Shown here piece after piece: positions 50,326 to 59,477 of a DNA stretch of 64,000 bases. This DNA comes from Mycobacterium sp. OAS707 (GTDB lineage Bacteria > Actinomycetota > Actinomycetes > Mycobacteriales > Mycobacteriaceae). The notes under the pieces are model-generated. The model saw nothing but the letters and a program-made list of their open reading frames with translations, searched no databases and was not told the origin of the DNA. Position numbers and translations under genes: made by a program. The DNA lies in NCBI RefSeq assembly GCF_014873705.1, contig NZ_JADBDS010000003.1, forward strand, positions 124,001-188,000, written 5' to 3'. Numbering within the stretch: the first letter of the stretch is position 1; each line of letters starts with the position of its first letter.

Positions 50326-51534
50326 ATGCGAGTTCTCATTTCCGGCGCCAGCATCGCCGGACCCGTCCTGGCGTACTGGCTGAGCCGGGTCGGCTTCGAA
50401 GTCACCGTGGTCGAGCGCGCCCCCGCACTGCGTAAGACCGGCGGCCATGCGATCGACCTGTTCCGGCCCGCGATGGAGATCTCCGAACGGATGGGCGTGC
50501 TACCGCGAATCGAAGCGCGTGTCACCGGAACCACGGTGCTCGCTGTGAACCGGCCGTGGTCGTCGCGGCCCGCGCGGATCAACTACCTCAAGCTCGAGAA
50601 GGTGATGTCCGACCGCCACGTCGAGATCATGCGCGACGACCTCAGCGAGATCTACTACGACGCAGGGCGTGACGACGTCGAGTATGTGTTCGGCGACCAG
50701 ATCACGGCCATCTCCGACGACGGCGATGTCGCCTTCCGCAACGGCGCCCCGCGGCGGTTCGACATCGTCGTCGGGGCCGACGGGTTGCACTCCGGAGTGC
50801 GCCAGATCGTCTTCGGAGACAGCTTCGGCGAGCGGTTTCTCGGCAGCTACATCTCGGTGGTGTCGGTACCCAAATCGCTTGCCCGCGACGGCCTGATGAA
50901 CTCGTACTTCGAGCCGCGCCGGGTGGCGATGGTGTACACGGCCGATCACCTCGACGACGCGCGCGCAGTCTTCCTCTTCCGGCCCGAACAACCGCTGGAC
51001 TTCGACCACCGCGACACATCCCGCCAGCGCGACCAGTTGCGCGCCGCGTTCAGCGCAATGGCGCCCGAAGTCGATGTCTGGCTGGCGGAATTGGACCACA
51101 CGCCCACGTTCTACTTCGACGCCATCACTCAACTGGAGTCGACAAGTTGGTCGCGCGGTCGTGTCACGTTGGTCGGAGACGCGGGGTACTGCCCCGGCCC
51201 GGCCGTCGGTGGTAGCACCAGCCTGGCGGTGTACGGCGCCTACGTTCTGGCCACCGCGCTGGCCGATGCGCGTGACGATCACACCGCGGCGTTCGCGGCA
51301 TACGAACGCACGATGATGCCCTCGGTCCTCGGCAGTCGTTCGCTGGCGCGGTTCAACGCCAAGACGATCGTGCCCGGAAGTCGTTGGCGGTTAAGGGCTT
51401 TGATAGCCACCGCCCGCGCGATCTCCGCGCTGCCGCTTGGCGCGACGCAAGCGCTGGCCCGCCTCAACGACAGGGGCGTACGGCTCTACGACACGATGCC
51501 GCTGCCCGTCGGGCCCACGGCGGCCACCCGCTGA
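50326..51534 (+). CDS. FAD-dependent aromatic monooxygenase (PHBH-fold)
   Basis: A 402-residue flavoprotein monooxygenase. The N-terminal FAD loop reads GASIAGPVLAYWL, the middle motif DIVVGADGLHSGVRQIVFG holds the DG sequence, and the C-terminal LVGDAGYCPGPAVGGSTSLAVYGAYVLA binds the flavin. Such enzymes hydroxylate aromatic or alicyclic substrates with NAD(P)H and oxygen, or degrade antibiotics (TetX/RIF monooxygenase group). Start ATG 50326, or GTG 50314. Controlled by the divergent TetR gene in all probability. Confidence 0.87.
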   Translation: MRVLISGASIAGPVLAYWLSRVGFEVTVVERAPALRKTGGHAIDLFRPAMEISERMGVLPRIEARVTGTTVLAVNRPWSSRPARINYLKLEKVMSDRHVEIMRDDLSEIYYDAGRDDVEYVFGDQITAISDDGDVAFRNGAPRRFDIVVGADGLHSGVRQIVFGDSFGERFLGSYISVVSVPKSLARDGLMNSYFEPRRVAMVYTADHLDDARAVFLFRPEQPLDFDHRDTSRQRDQLRAAFSAMAPEVDVWLAELDHTPTFYFDAITQLESTSWSRGRVTLVGDAGYCPGPAVGGSTSLAVYGAYVLATALADARDDHTAAFAAYERTMMPSVLGSRSLARFNAKTIVPGSRWRLRALIATARAISALPLGATQALARLNDRGVRLYDTMPLPVGPTAATR

Positions 51535-51544
51535 ATAGGCAAAA

Positions 51545-51572
51545 GCCCCTGGCACGCCATTGTGCCAGGGGC
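51545..51572. terminator. Bidirectional intrinsic terminator
   Basis: A perfect 11-base stem (GCCCCTGGCAC with GTGCCAGGGGC) with a six-base loop, preceded by AAAA on the left. It sits between the convergent monooxygenase and fadB genes. On the minus strand the stem is followed by CTTTTGCC, a T-rich tail, so it is a good terminator for fadB in particular. Confidence 0.8.
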
Positions 51573-51587
51573 CGTTGCGAACTGCTG

Positions 51588-53735
51588 CTAGCTGGTCAGT
51601 GAATCCGGCGGGGTGAACCTGTCGCCGTAGCGGGCCGCCAACTCCTTGGCGCGCGCGACGAAGGCGTCCTTGCCGGTGCCCGCCGGGCCCTGGTAGCCGA
51701 CGATGAACTGCGCCGAGCCACCGGTGTAGGGCGGGAAGCCGATGCCCATGATCGAGCCGATGTTCGCGTCGGCGGTCGACATGAGCACGCCCTCGTCGAG
51801 GCACTTCTGGGTTTCCAGCGCCTCGGCGAACAGCATCCGATCGATCATGTCCTGCAACGGAATATCGGCGGTTCCCGACTTGAACGTCTCCCGCAGGCCC
51901 GGCCACAGCTGGGTCCGCTTGCCGTCGACGTACTCGTAGAAGCCGGCGCCCTTCAAGCGGCTGGGCCGACCGATCTCGATCATCTTCTCGACGACCGCCT
52001 CGGCGGGGTGCGCCTCGTACTTACCGCCAGCATCCTCGACACCCTTGCGGCTGGCGACGGCGATCTTGTGCATCAGCTCGAGGTTCAGCTCGTCGGACAG
52101 CTGCAGCGGCGGCGCCGGGTAGCCGGCCTGCGAACCCGCGTGCTCGATGCTGGCGGGCTCGACACCCTCGCCGAGCATCGCCAGCGCCTCGTTGACGAAC
52201 GTGCCGATGACGCGGCTGGTGAAGAAGCCGCGGCTGTCGTTGACGACGATCGGGGTCTTGCCGATGGCCAGGGTGTAGTCGAACACCCGGGCCAGTGCCT
52301 CGTCAGATGTCTTCTCGCCCTTGATGATTTCCACCAGCGGCATCTTGTCCACAGGTGAGAAGAAGTGGATCCCGATGAAGTCCTCCTGGCGCTTCACGCC
52401 GGTCGCCAGACCGGTGATCGGCAGCGTGGAGGTGTTCGAGCCGAGCAGCGCGTTGGGCTCGACGATGTCCTCGATCTCCTGGAACACTTTGTGCTTGAGT
52501 TCCTGGCTCTCGAACACCGCCTCGATCACGAAGTCGACACCCGCGAAGTCCGCGGCGTCGGCGGTCGGCGTGATCCGGTCCAGCAGCGCCTTGGACTTCT
52601 CCTCGGTGGTCTTGCCCCGCTGAAGCGCCTTGGCTTCCAGCTTCTCCGAGTAGCCCTTGCCCTTCTGCGCGGCCTCGATACTGACGTCCTTGAGCACGAC
52701 GTCGAACCCGGCCTTGGCCGACACGTAGGCGATGCCGGCGCCCATCATGCCCGCGCCGAGCACGCCGATCTTGTTGATCTTCACCGGGGCGATGCCGTCG
52801 GGCCTGCTACCGCCGCCGTTGATGTGCTGCAGGTCGAAGAAGAACGCCTGGATCATGTTCTTCGAGACCTGGCCGGTGACCAACTGCGTGAAGTACCGGC
52901 TCTCGATGCGGCTGGCGGTGTCGAAGTCGACCTGCGCACCCTCGACGGCCGCGTCCAGGATCGCTCGCGGCGCCGGCATCGGCGCACCCTTGAGCTGCTT
53001 CTTCAGCAACGCGGGGAACGACGGCAGGATGCCCGCCAGCGCCGGCGACGAAGGGGTGCCGCCGGGCATCTTGTAGCCCTTCTGGTCCCACGGCTGGGTG
53101 TGGGCCTCGGGGTTGGCCTTGATCCACGCCTTGGCGGCGGGCACCAATTCCTCGACGGAGCCCACGAGTTCGTCGACCAGGCCGGTCTCCTTGGCCTGAG
53201 CCGGCTTGAAGCGGGTGCCCTGGCTCAGGATGTTCATGAACGCATTCTGGATGCCGAACATCCGCACCGTGCGGGTGACGCCGCCGCCACCGGGCAGCAG
53301 ACCCAGCGTCACCTCGGGCAGACCGACGACAAGTCCCTTGACGTCGGCGGCGATGCGGTGATGACACGCGAGCGCGATCTCGAGGCCGCCGCCGAGCGCG
53401 GCGCCGTTGACGGCGGCCACGACAGGCTTGCCGAGCGTTTCGAGGGCACGCAGGTCACGCTTGATGGCCTCGACCATGTCGAACGCCTCGCCGGCGTTCT
53501 CCGGGCCGAGCTTGATCATGCCCTTGAGGTCACCGCCTGCGAAGAAGGTCTTCTTCGCGCTGGTGATGACGACGCCGGTGATCGAATCCTTCTCCGCGAC
53601 AAGGCGTTCGACCGCGTTGTGCATCGACTCGGCGTAGTGCTCGTTCATCACGTTCGCCGACCCGGTCGGGTCGTCGAGCGTCAGGGTGACGATGCCGTCG
53701 GCATCCTTGTCCCACTGGATTGTGTTCTCTGCCAT
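51588..53735 (-). CDS. fadB: Fatty acid oxidation multifunctional enzyme: enoyl-CoA hydratase/3-hydroxyacyl-CoA dehydrogenase
   Basis: A 715-residue fusion. The N-terminal crotonase domain (about 1-190) has the oxyanion hole region KTFFAGGDLKGMI and NGAALGGGLEIALACHHRIA. From about 320 comes the 3-hydroxyacyl-CoA dehydrogenase, with NAD loop GVLGAGMMGAGIAYVSAKAG, and the HFFSPVDKMPLVEI catalytic His motif followed by VNDSRGFFTSRV. It performs the middle two steps of beta-oxidation. Corresponds to Rv0860. It follows fadA 15 bases downstream, and the two together form the trifunctional-enzyme operon. Confidence 0.95.
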   Translation of the reverse strand: MAENTIQWDKDADGIVTLTLDDPTGSANVMNEHYAESMHNAVERLVAEKDSITGVVITSAKKTFFAGGDLKGMIKLGPENAGEAFDMVEAIKRDLRALETLGKPVVAAVNGAALGGGLEIALACHHRIAADVKGLVVGLPEVTLGLLPGGGGVTRTVRMFGIQNAFMNILSQGTRFKPAQAKETGLVDELVGSVEELVPAAKAWIKANPEAHTQPWDQKGYKMPGGTPSSPALAGILPSFPALLKKQLKGAPMPAPRAILDAAVEGAQVDFDTASRIESRYFTQLVTGQVSKNMIQAFFFDLQHINGGGSRPDGIAPVKINKIGVLGAGMMGAGIAYVSAKAGFDVVLKDVSIEAAQKGKGYSEKLEAKALQRGKTTEEKSKALLDRITPTADAADFAGVDFVIEAVFESQELKHKVFQEIEDIVEPNALLGSNTSTLPITGLATGVKRQEDFIGIHFFSPVDKMPLVEIIKGEKTSDEALARVFDYTLAIGKTPIVVNDSRGFFTSRVIGTFVNEALAMLGEGVEPASIEHAGSQAGYPAPPLQLSDELNLELMHKIAVASRKGVEDAGGKYEAHPAEAVVEKMIEIGRPSRLKGAGFYEYVDGKRTQLWPGLRETFKSGTADIPLQDMIDRMLFAEALETQKCLDEGVLMSTADANIGSIMGIGFPPYTGGSAQFIVGYQGPAGTGKDAFVARAKELAARYGDRFTPPDSLTS

Positions 53736-53750
53736 GCTTTCTCAGGCCTC

Positions 53751-54962
<1,212 letters not shown>

Positions 54963-55043
54963 GAAGATTCTTCCTGTTCAGATGGGGTTATGGGAGCCCA
55001 GCCCACATGGGCGGTAGTCCTCTGCCCGGCAAGCCTAACAGCC

Positions 55044-55067
55044 CCACCCAACCGGCTGGTTGGGTGG
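55044..55067. repeat. Perfect 10-bp inverted repeat between fadA and dapC
   Basis: CCACCCAACC at 55044-55053 pairs with GGTTGGGTGG at 55058-55067 around a four-base GGCT loop. It lies in a region between two divergent genes, so it is not a terminator for either. It could be an operator or a leader hairpin. Confidence 0.65.
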
Positions 55068-55080
55068 CCGCTCAGCAGCG

Positions 55081-55138
55081 CGAACGTGGGTTACCCGCAC
55101 ACAAATCGACGGTTTTGCGTGCGGGTAACCCACGTTCG
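55081..55138. repeat. Perfect 20-bp inverted repeat between fadA and dapC
   Basis: Twenty bases at 55081-55100 (starting CGAACGTGGG) are the exact reverse complement of 55119-55138, with an 18-base spacer. It ends 23 bases before the dapC start and lies 120 bases before the fadA start. Its length and perfection suggest a dispersed palindromic element that recurs in this kind of genome rather than a simple operator, but only one copy is in the window. Confidence 0.8.
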
Positions 55139-55161
55139 GCGAAGCCGTAGGCTCGACCACC

Positions 55162-56337
55162 ATGACGGTGCGGCGCCTCGAGCCCTTTGCGGTCACGATC
55201 TTCGCCGAGATGTCCGCGCTGGCTGCTCGCATCGGCGCGGTGAACCTCGGTCAGGGCTTCCCCGACGAGGACGGCCCGCCCGCGATGCTCAAGGTCGCCG
55301 AGAACGCGATCGCCGAGGGCGTCAACCAGTACCCGCCCGGCCTCGGCATCGCGCCGCTGCGCGAGGCCATTGCCGCACAGCGCAAGCGTCACTTCGGCAC
55401 CGAGTACGACCCCGACACCGAGGTGCTGGTGACCGTCGGCGCCACCGAGGCGATCGCTTCGGCGGTGCTCGGCCTCGTCGAACCCGGCTCCGAGGTGTTG
55501 TTGATAGAGCCGTTCTACGACTCGTACTCTCCCGTCATCGCGATGGCAGGCTGTGCGCGGCGCGCAGTGCCGTTGGTGCAGAACGGCCGCGGCTTCAAGA
55601 TCGATGTCGACGGGCTGCGCAGGGCCGTGACGCCCAAGACGAAGGCGTTGATCGTCAACTCGCCGCACAACCCGACCGGCATGGTGGCCACCGACGACGA
55701 ACTCAAGGCCCTGGCGGAACTGGCGGTCGATGCCGACCTGCTCGTGATCACCGACGAGGTCTACGAGCATCTGGTGTTCGACGGCCATCGCCATATCCCG
55801 CTGGCCAACTATCCGGGAATGGCAGGGCGCACCGTGACGATCTCCAGCGCGGCCAAGATGTTCAACTGCACCGGCTGGAAGATCGGATGGGCTTGCGGGC
55901 CTTCAGATCTCATCGCCGGCGTGCGCGCGGCCAAGCAATACCTGTCCTACGTCGGCGGTGCGCCGTTTCAACCCGCCGTCGCGCATGCGCTCAACACCGA
56001 GGAGGCGTGGGTGGCCGCGCTGCGGGACTCGTTGCAGGCCAAGCGCGACAAGCTCGGCTCGGCGTTGGCCGAGCTGGGCTTTGAGGTGCACGACAGTTTC
56101 GGCACGTACTTCCTGTGCGCGGATCCGCGACCGCTCGGGTACCACGACAGCACGGAGTTCTGCGCGCAATTGCCGGAACGTGCCGGTGTCGCGGCGATCC
56201 CGATGTCCGCCTTCTGCGATCCAGGTGCCGCGCACGCCGACGCGTGGAATCACTTGGTGCGCTTCGCCTTCTGTAAGCGCGACGAGACGCTCGATGAGGC
56301 GATCCGACGACTGTCGGCGCTAAAGGCCGGCGGCTAA
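55162..56337 (+). CDS. dapC: N-succinyldiaminopimelate aminotransferase-type PLP enzyme
   Basis: A 391-residue class I aminotransferase. The PLP lysine is in SSAAKMFNCTGWKIGWACG near 232, with the substrate loop NSPHNPTGMVATDDEL and a C-terminal HLVRFAFCKRDETLDEAIRRL. It corresponds to Rv0858c (DapC), which makes N-succinyl-LL-2-amino-6-ketopimelate for lysine and peptidoglycan. Related broad-specificity aminotransferases look alike, so the assignment leans on synteny. Start ATG 55162. The last 18 bases overlap the convergent LLM gene. Confidence 0.85.
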   Translation: MTVRRLEPFAVTIFAEMSALAARIGAVNLGQGFPDEDGPPAMLKVAENAIAEGVNQYPPGLGIAPLREAIAAQRKRHFGTEYDPDTEVLVTVGATEAIASAVLGLVEPGSEVLLIEPFYDSYSPVIAMAGCARRAVPLVQNGRGFKIDVDGLRRAVTPKTKALIVNSPHNPTGMVATDDELKALAELAVDADLLVITDEVYEHLVFDGHRHIPLANYPGMAGRTVTISSAAKMFNCTGWKIGWACGPSDLIAGVRAAKQYLSYVGGAPFQPAVAHALNTEEAWVAALRDSLQAKRDKLGSALAELGFEVHDSFGTYFLCADPRPLGYHDSTEFCAQLPERAGVAAIPMSAFCDPGAAHADAWNHLVRFAFCKRDETLDEAIRRLSALKAGG

Positions 56338-57231
56338 CCGCCAGAGTTCCTCGCTGGGTTGTGCGCGGTCCACCGGGCTGATCACGACGTCCGTCGCACC
56401 TGCGTCCAGGTAGCTTCGGAGTTGACGGGCGATAGATTCGGCGGACCCGACTGCCGCGAGGTCACCAGCGCTGGCCACGCCCTCGCGAGCGAGCACCCTC
56501 TGGTACGACGGAACGCTCTCATAGAAGCTCAACTGCTCAGCGGCAAGGGCTCGGGCGGCGTCCTGGTCGTCGGACACCAGCGCCGGCACAGCCGCGATGA
56601 TCGCGGGTTTGGGGCGTCCCGCGTCGGCGGCCGCTTTCGCGATCGTGGGTTCGATGAACTCGGCGATGGTGCGTGGGCCGGCAAGGTACGGCAGGGTGCC
56701 GTCGGCCAGTTCGCCGGTGACGCGCAACGCCTTTGGACCCATCGCGGCCACGTACACCGGAAGTGGTGTGCCGCCGGCTACCTTGACGGGCCAGGCCGGG
56801 CTTGCATTGAAATCGTCGCCGTGAAAGTTGACCGATCCGGTGTCGAAGATGGACCGTAAGACCTGCAGATGCTCACGCAAGCGGCCGACGGGGTTCGGCC
56901 ACGCGGTGCCGAACGCCAGACGCTCGGGCTCGTGTGCGCCCAGGCCCAGACCCAGGCTGAAGTTGCCGTGCGCCGCTGCCTGCGCGGTTTGCGCCAACGA
57001 CGCCACGATCAGCGGATGACGTGGGTTGATCGGCACCACCGAAGTGCCAACCCCGAGGCCGGGCACCGCAGCGCCGACCAGCCCCGCCAGCGAGATCGCG
57101 TCATGGTCGAACTGCTGAGCCAGCCATACTTGTTTGACCCCGACGTCGTAGGCGCGGCGCGCCTGCGAGACGACGTCGTCCACGACGTTGGCGGCATTCG
57201 GGTCGGGAAAAAGAAACACTCCGGTTGGCAT
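56320..57231 (-). CDS. LLM-class F420-dependent oxidoreductase (TIGR03564-like)
   Basis: A 303-residue luciferase-like enzyme (TGVFLFPDPNAANVVDDVVSQARRAYDVGVKQVWLAQQFDHDA; GTSVVPINPRHPLIVASLAQTAQAAAHGNFSLGLGLGAHEPE; the PVYVAAMGPKALRVTGELADGTLPY block). It should use F420. No M. tuberculosis counterpart is expected at this position, so this may be an insertion relative to that genome. Start ATG 57231. It is 39 bases downstream of the SRPBCC pair. Confidence 0.85.
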   Translation of the reverse strand: MPTGVFLFPDPNAANVVDDVVSQARRAYDVGVKQVWLAQQFDHDAISLAGLVGAAVPGLGVGTSVVPINPRHPLIVASLAQTAQAAAHGNFSLGLGLGAHEPERLAFGTAWPNPVGRLREHLQVLRSIFDTGSVNFHGDDFNASPAWPVKVAGGTPLPVYVAAMGPKALRVTGELADGTLPYLAGPRTIAEFIEPTIAKAAADAGRPKPAIIAAVPALVSDDQDAARALAAEQLSFYESVPSYQRVLAREGVASAGDLAAVGSAESIARQLRSYLDAGATDVVISPVDRAQPSEELWRLAAGL

Positions 57232-57270
57232 ACAGCGACCAACCGGTATGCAGCTGCCCGCTATTCCGAT

Positions 57271-57729
57271 CTACTCGGATTGATCGGAAGCCTTGCCCTT
57301 CAGCACTCGTTGTCGCAGACCCTCGTTCGCCGCGTCGATGATCGTCTTGCCTGCTCGCTTGATGAAGTAATCGGGAATGAGTGAATCGGGCTCGACGGTG
57401 ACGTCGACCGTCACAGTGGTGGACGAACCGACGTGATCAGGCCGCAGCGTGTACTCGACGTGCTGGGCGTACTGCTGCTTGGTCTGCTGCGCGTCCCACA
57501 CCAACCAGTCTGGGCCCCAACGAAATTCGAGGATTTCCTCGTCGACTCGACCGAGCACCTTGACCGCTAGACGAACGTGGTGCGGACGACCGTCGGCATA
57601 TCTGTCGAGAATCTCCACCCGCCGGTACGCGGGGGTGTACGACAGCAGGGCCTCAACGTCGGCAAGCGCATCCATGATGGCTTCCGGCGGCGCCTCGATC
57701 ACGAGCCTGCGTGATGTTCGGACGGCCAC
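57271..57729 (-). CDS. SRPBCC-family protein (second of a tandem pair)
   Basis: A 152-residue helix-grip protein that closely resembles its upstream neighbour (EAPPEAIMDALADVEALLSYTPAYRRVEILDRYADGRPHHVRLAVKVLG; IPDYFIKRAGKTIIDAANEGLRQRVL). START-like ligand binding, probably of a hydrophobic compound, is expected. Start GTG 57729. Corresponds to the Rv0857 or Rv0856 position. Confidence 0.84.
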   Translation of the reverse strand: MAVRTSRRLVIEAPPEAIMDALADVEALLSYTPAYRRVEILDRYADGRPHHVRLAVKVLGRVDEEILEFRWGPDWLVWDAQQTKQQYAQHVEYTLRPDHVGSSTTVTVDVTVEPDSLIPDYFIKRAGKTIIDAANEGLRQRVLKGKASDQSE

Positions 57730-57738
57730 AAGGTGAAC

Positions 57739-58182
57739 CTACGACGCGTACTTCTCCATGACCTGCTTGCGCAGACTCTCGGTCGCGACGTCCAGCACGA
57801 TCTTCTTGGCCCGCTTGATCAGGAATTCGGGAATGGGCGCGGCAAGGTCGAGGATGATGTCGAACCGCACCCGCGTCTTGTCTTCACCCTCGGGTGTGAG
57901 GTTGTACTCGCCGTGCTGGCCCCGCTGCTGAAAGTTGTCCACCGCGTCCCACACCATCCAGCGCGGACCCCAGTTGTACTCGAGCACTTCCTTGTCCGTG
58001 ACGCCCATGATCTTCAGCGTCGCCTTCACGCGGTGCGGTCTGCCGTCGGGGTGCCGGTCGAGCACCTCGGCGTGTTTGTGGACCGACGACCACGTCGGCA
58101 CCGAATCGATGTCGGCGAGCGCGTCCAGAATCACTTCGGGCGGTGCCTCGAAGACGACTTCTCGCGATGCTCGGACCGCCAT
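57739..58182 (-). CDS. SRPBCC-family protein (first of a tandem pair)
   Basis: A 147-residue helix-grip protein, with the same start (MAVRASREVVFEAPPEVILDALADIDSVPTWSSVHKHAEVLDRHPDGRPHRVK) and end (FLIKRAKKIVLDVATESLRKQVME) as the next gene. The pair arose by duplication and they are nine bases apart. It is read divergently from nothing close; the racemase gene upstream is on the same strand and ends 60 bases away. Ligand unknown. Confidence 0.84.
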   Translation of the reverse strand: MAVRASREVVFEAPPEVILDALADIDSVPTWSSVHKHAEVLDRHPDGRPHRVKATLKIMGVTDKEVLEYNWGPRWMVWDAVDNFQQRGQHGEYNLTPEGEDKTRVRFDIILDLAAPIPEFLIKRAKKIVLDVATESLRKQVMEKYAS

Positions 58183-58241
58183 GCTGGCAAAGTCTAGCTA
58201 ACTCGCGGGCCGCCCGCAGCTCATTTCACAGCTAATTTGCC

Positions 58242-59321
58242 CTACCAGTCGATTTCTTCGATCGGCGTGGTCGATTGCGGCGGTTGACGCACCGGCCCTG
58301 ACGGCGTGCGGGAGAACCGCGGAGCGGGTGCGGCCTGATCAACATCATTGGATGTCACCAGTGTTGAGCGTGCTCTGAGGTGTTCGTTCTGCGCCGCTTC
58401 ACGCCAGGTGAGCACGGGTGTGACGCACGCATCGGTGCCCGCGAAGATTTCGGTCCACTCGTCGCGGGTCTTGCCCGCAAACTTGTCCGCGAAAAGTTTG
58501 TGTACTGCCGGGAAAGCCGCCGCGTCGAGTTGGTTGGGCACGTCCTCCATCGACAAGCCGAGACCGGCGAGCAATTGCGCGAAGAATTGCGGCTCGATCG
58601 CCCCGACCGCCATGTACTTGCCGTCAGCGGTTTCATACGTGCGGTAGAACGGCGCGCCGCCGTCGAGCATGAATGATTCGCGCTCGTCTTTGAGCGAGCC
58701 GGTCGACTTCATCGTCCACGCCATCTGCGCCAGGATGGACACCCCGTCGACCATCGCGGCGTCGATCACCTGGCCTTTTCCGGACCGTTCCCGCTCGTAG
58801 AGCGCGGCGACGATGCCGAGCAGCACGAACATCGACCCGCCGCCGAAGTCGGCAACCAGATTCAGCGGCGCGACCGGTGGCCGGTCGCGATACCCGATCG
58901 CCGACAGCGCCCCGGTCTGCGACAGGTAGTTGATGTCATGCCCGGCGATCTTCGCGTACGGCCCGTCCTGACCCCAGCCGGTGATGCGCGCGTAGATCAG
59001 CCGCGGGTTGATCGCCGCACATTCGTCGGGCCCGATTCCCAGCCGCTCGCAGGTGCCTGGCCGAAATCCGTCGAGCAGCACATCGGCCTTGGCCGCCAGC
59101 TCCAGCAGCTTGTCGGGCTCGCTTTTCACGTCGAGATCGACGATCCGCTTGCCGCGATGGAGTAGGTCGAGGTTTTCCGCAGGGATCTGCAAGCCGCCGG
59201 GCCTGCGCACCCGCACCACGTCGGCGCCGAGGTCCGCGAGCACCATCGCCGCATGCGGACCCGGGCCGATGCCACCGAGTTCGAGTACTTTCACCCCGGC
59301 AAGGGGCCCGCTGTAGGTCAC
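58242..59321 (-). CDS. far: Alpha-methylacyl-CoA racemase (CaiB/BaiF CoA-transferase family)
   Basis: A 359-residue family III CoA-transferase-fold enzyme. Its residues fit Mcr-type racemases: the His in GHDINYLSQTGAL near 126, the Asp in LVADFGGGSM near 156 and the Glu in AIEPQFF near 241, the catalytic set of the M. tuberculosis enzyme. It interconverts the 2-methyl epimers of branched acyl-CoAs ahead of beta-oxidation, which fits its place near fadA-fadB. Corresponds to Rv0855 (far). Confidence 0.9.
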   Translation of the reverse strand: MTYSGPLAGVKVLELGGIGPGPHAAMVLADLGADVVRVRRPGGLQIPAENLDLLHRGKRIVDLDVKSEPDKLLELAAKADVLLDGFRPGTCERLGIGPDECAAINPRLIYARITGWGQDGPYAKIAGHDINYLSQTGALSAIGYRDRPPVAPLNLVADFGGGSMFVLLGIVAALYERERSGKGQVIDAAMVDGVSILAQMAWTMKSTGSLKDERESFMLDGGAPFYRTYETADGKYMAVGAIEPQFFAQLLAGLGLSMEDVPNQLDAAAFPAVHKLFADKFAGKTRDEWTEIFAGTDACVTPVLTWREAAQNEHLRARSTLVTSNDVDQAAPAPRFSRTPSGPVRQPPQSTTPIEEIDW

Positions 59322-59477
59322 GGGAGCAACGTAACCCGGCGATCGGCAGGCCGGGGCACGTTGGCTTGCCCGGTAAATAATCGCTTTACATGACGGTCAA
59401 TAACGCCGTTCGTCCGGTGGTCAAGGCCCTATTCTGGGGCAATCGGGGGTCGGGGCCCTCAGATCGGTGGTGCCGAG

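Noticed and set aside
33709..51540. Prophage or integrative element as source of the accessory stretch
   Set aside because: No integrase, recombinase, phage structural gene, tRNA target or direct-repeat boundary was seen; gene types are typical mycobacterial metabolism.
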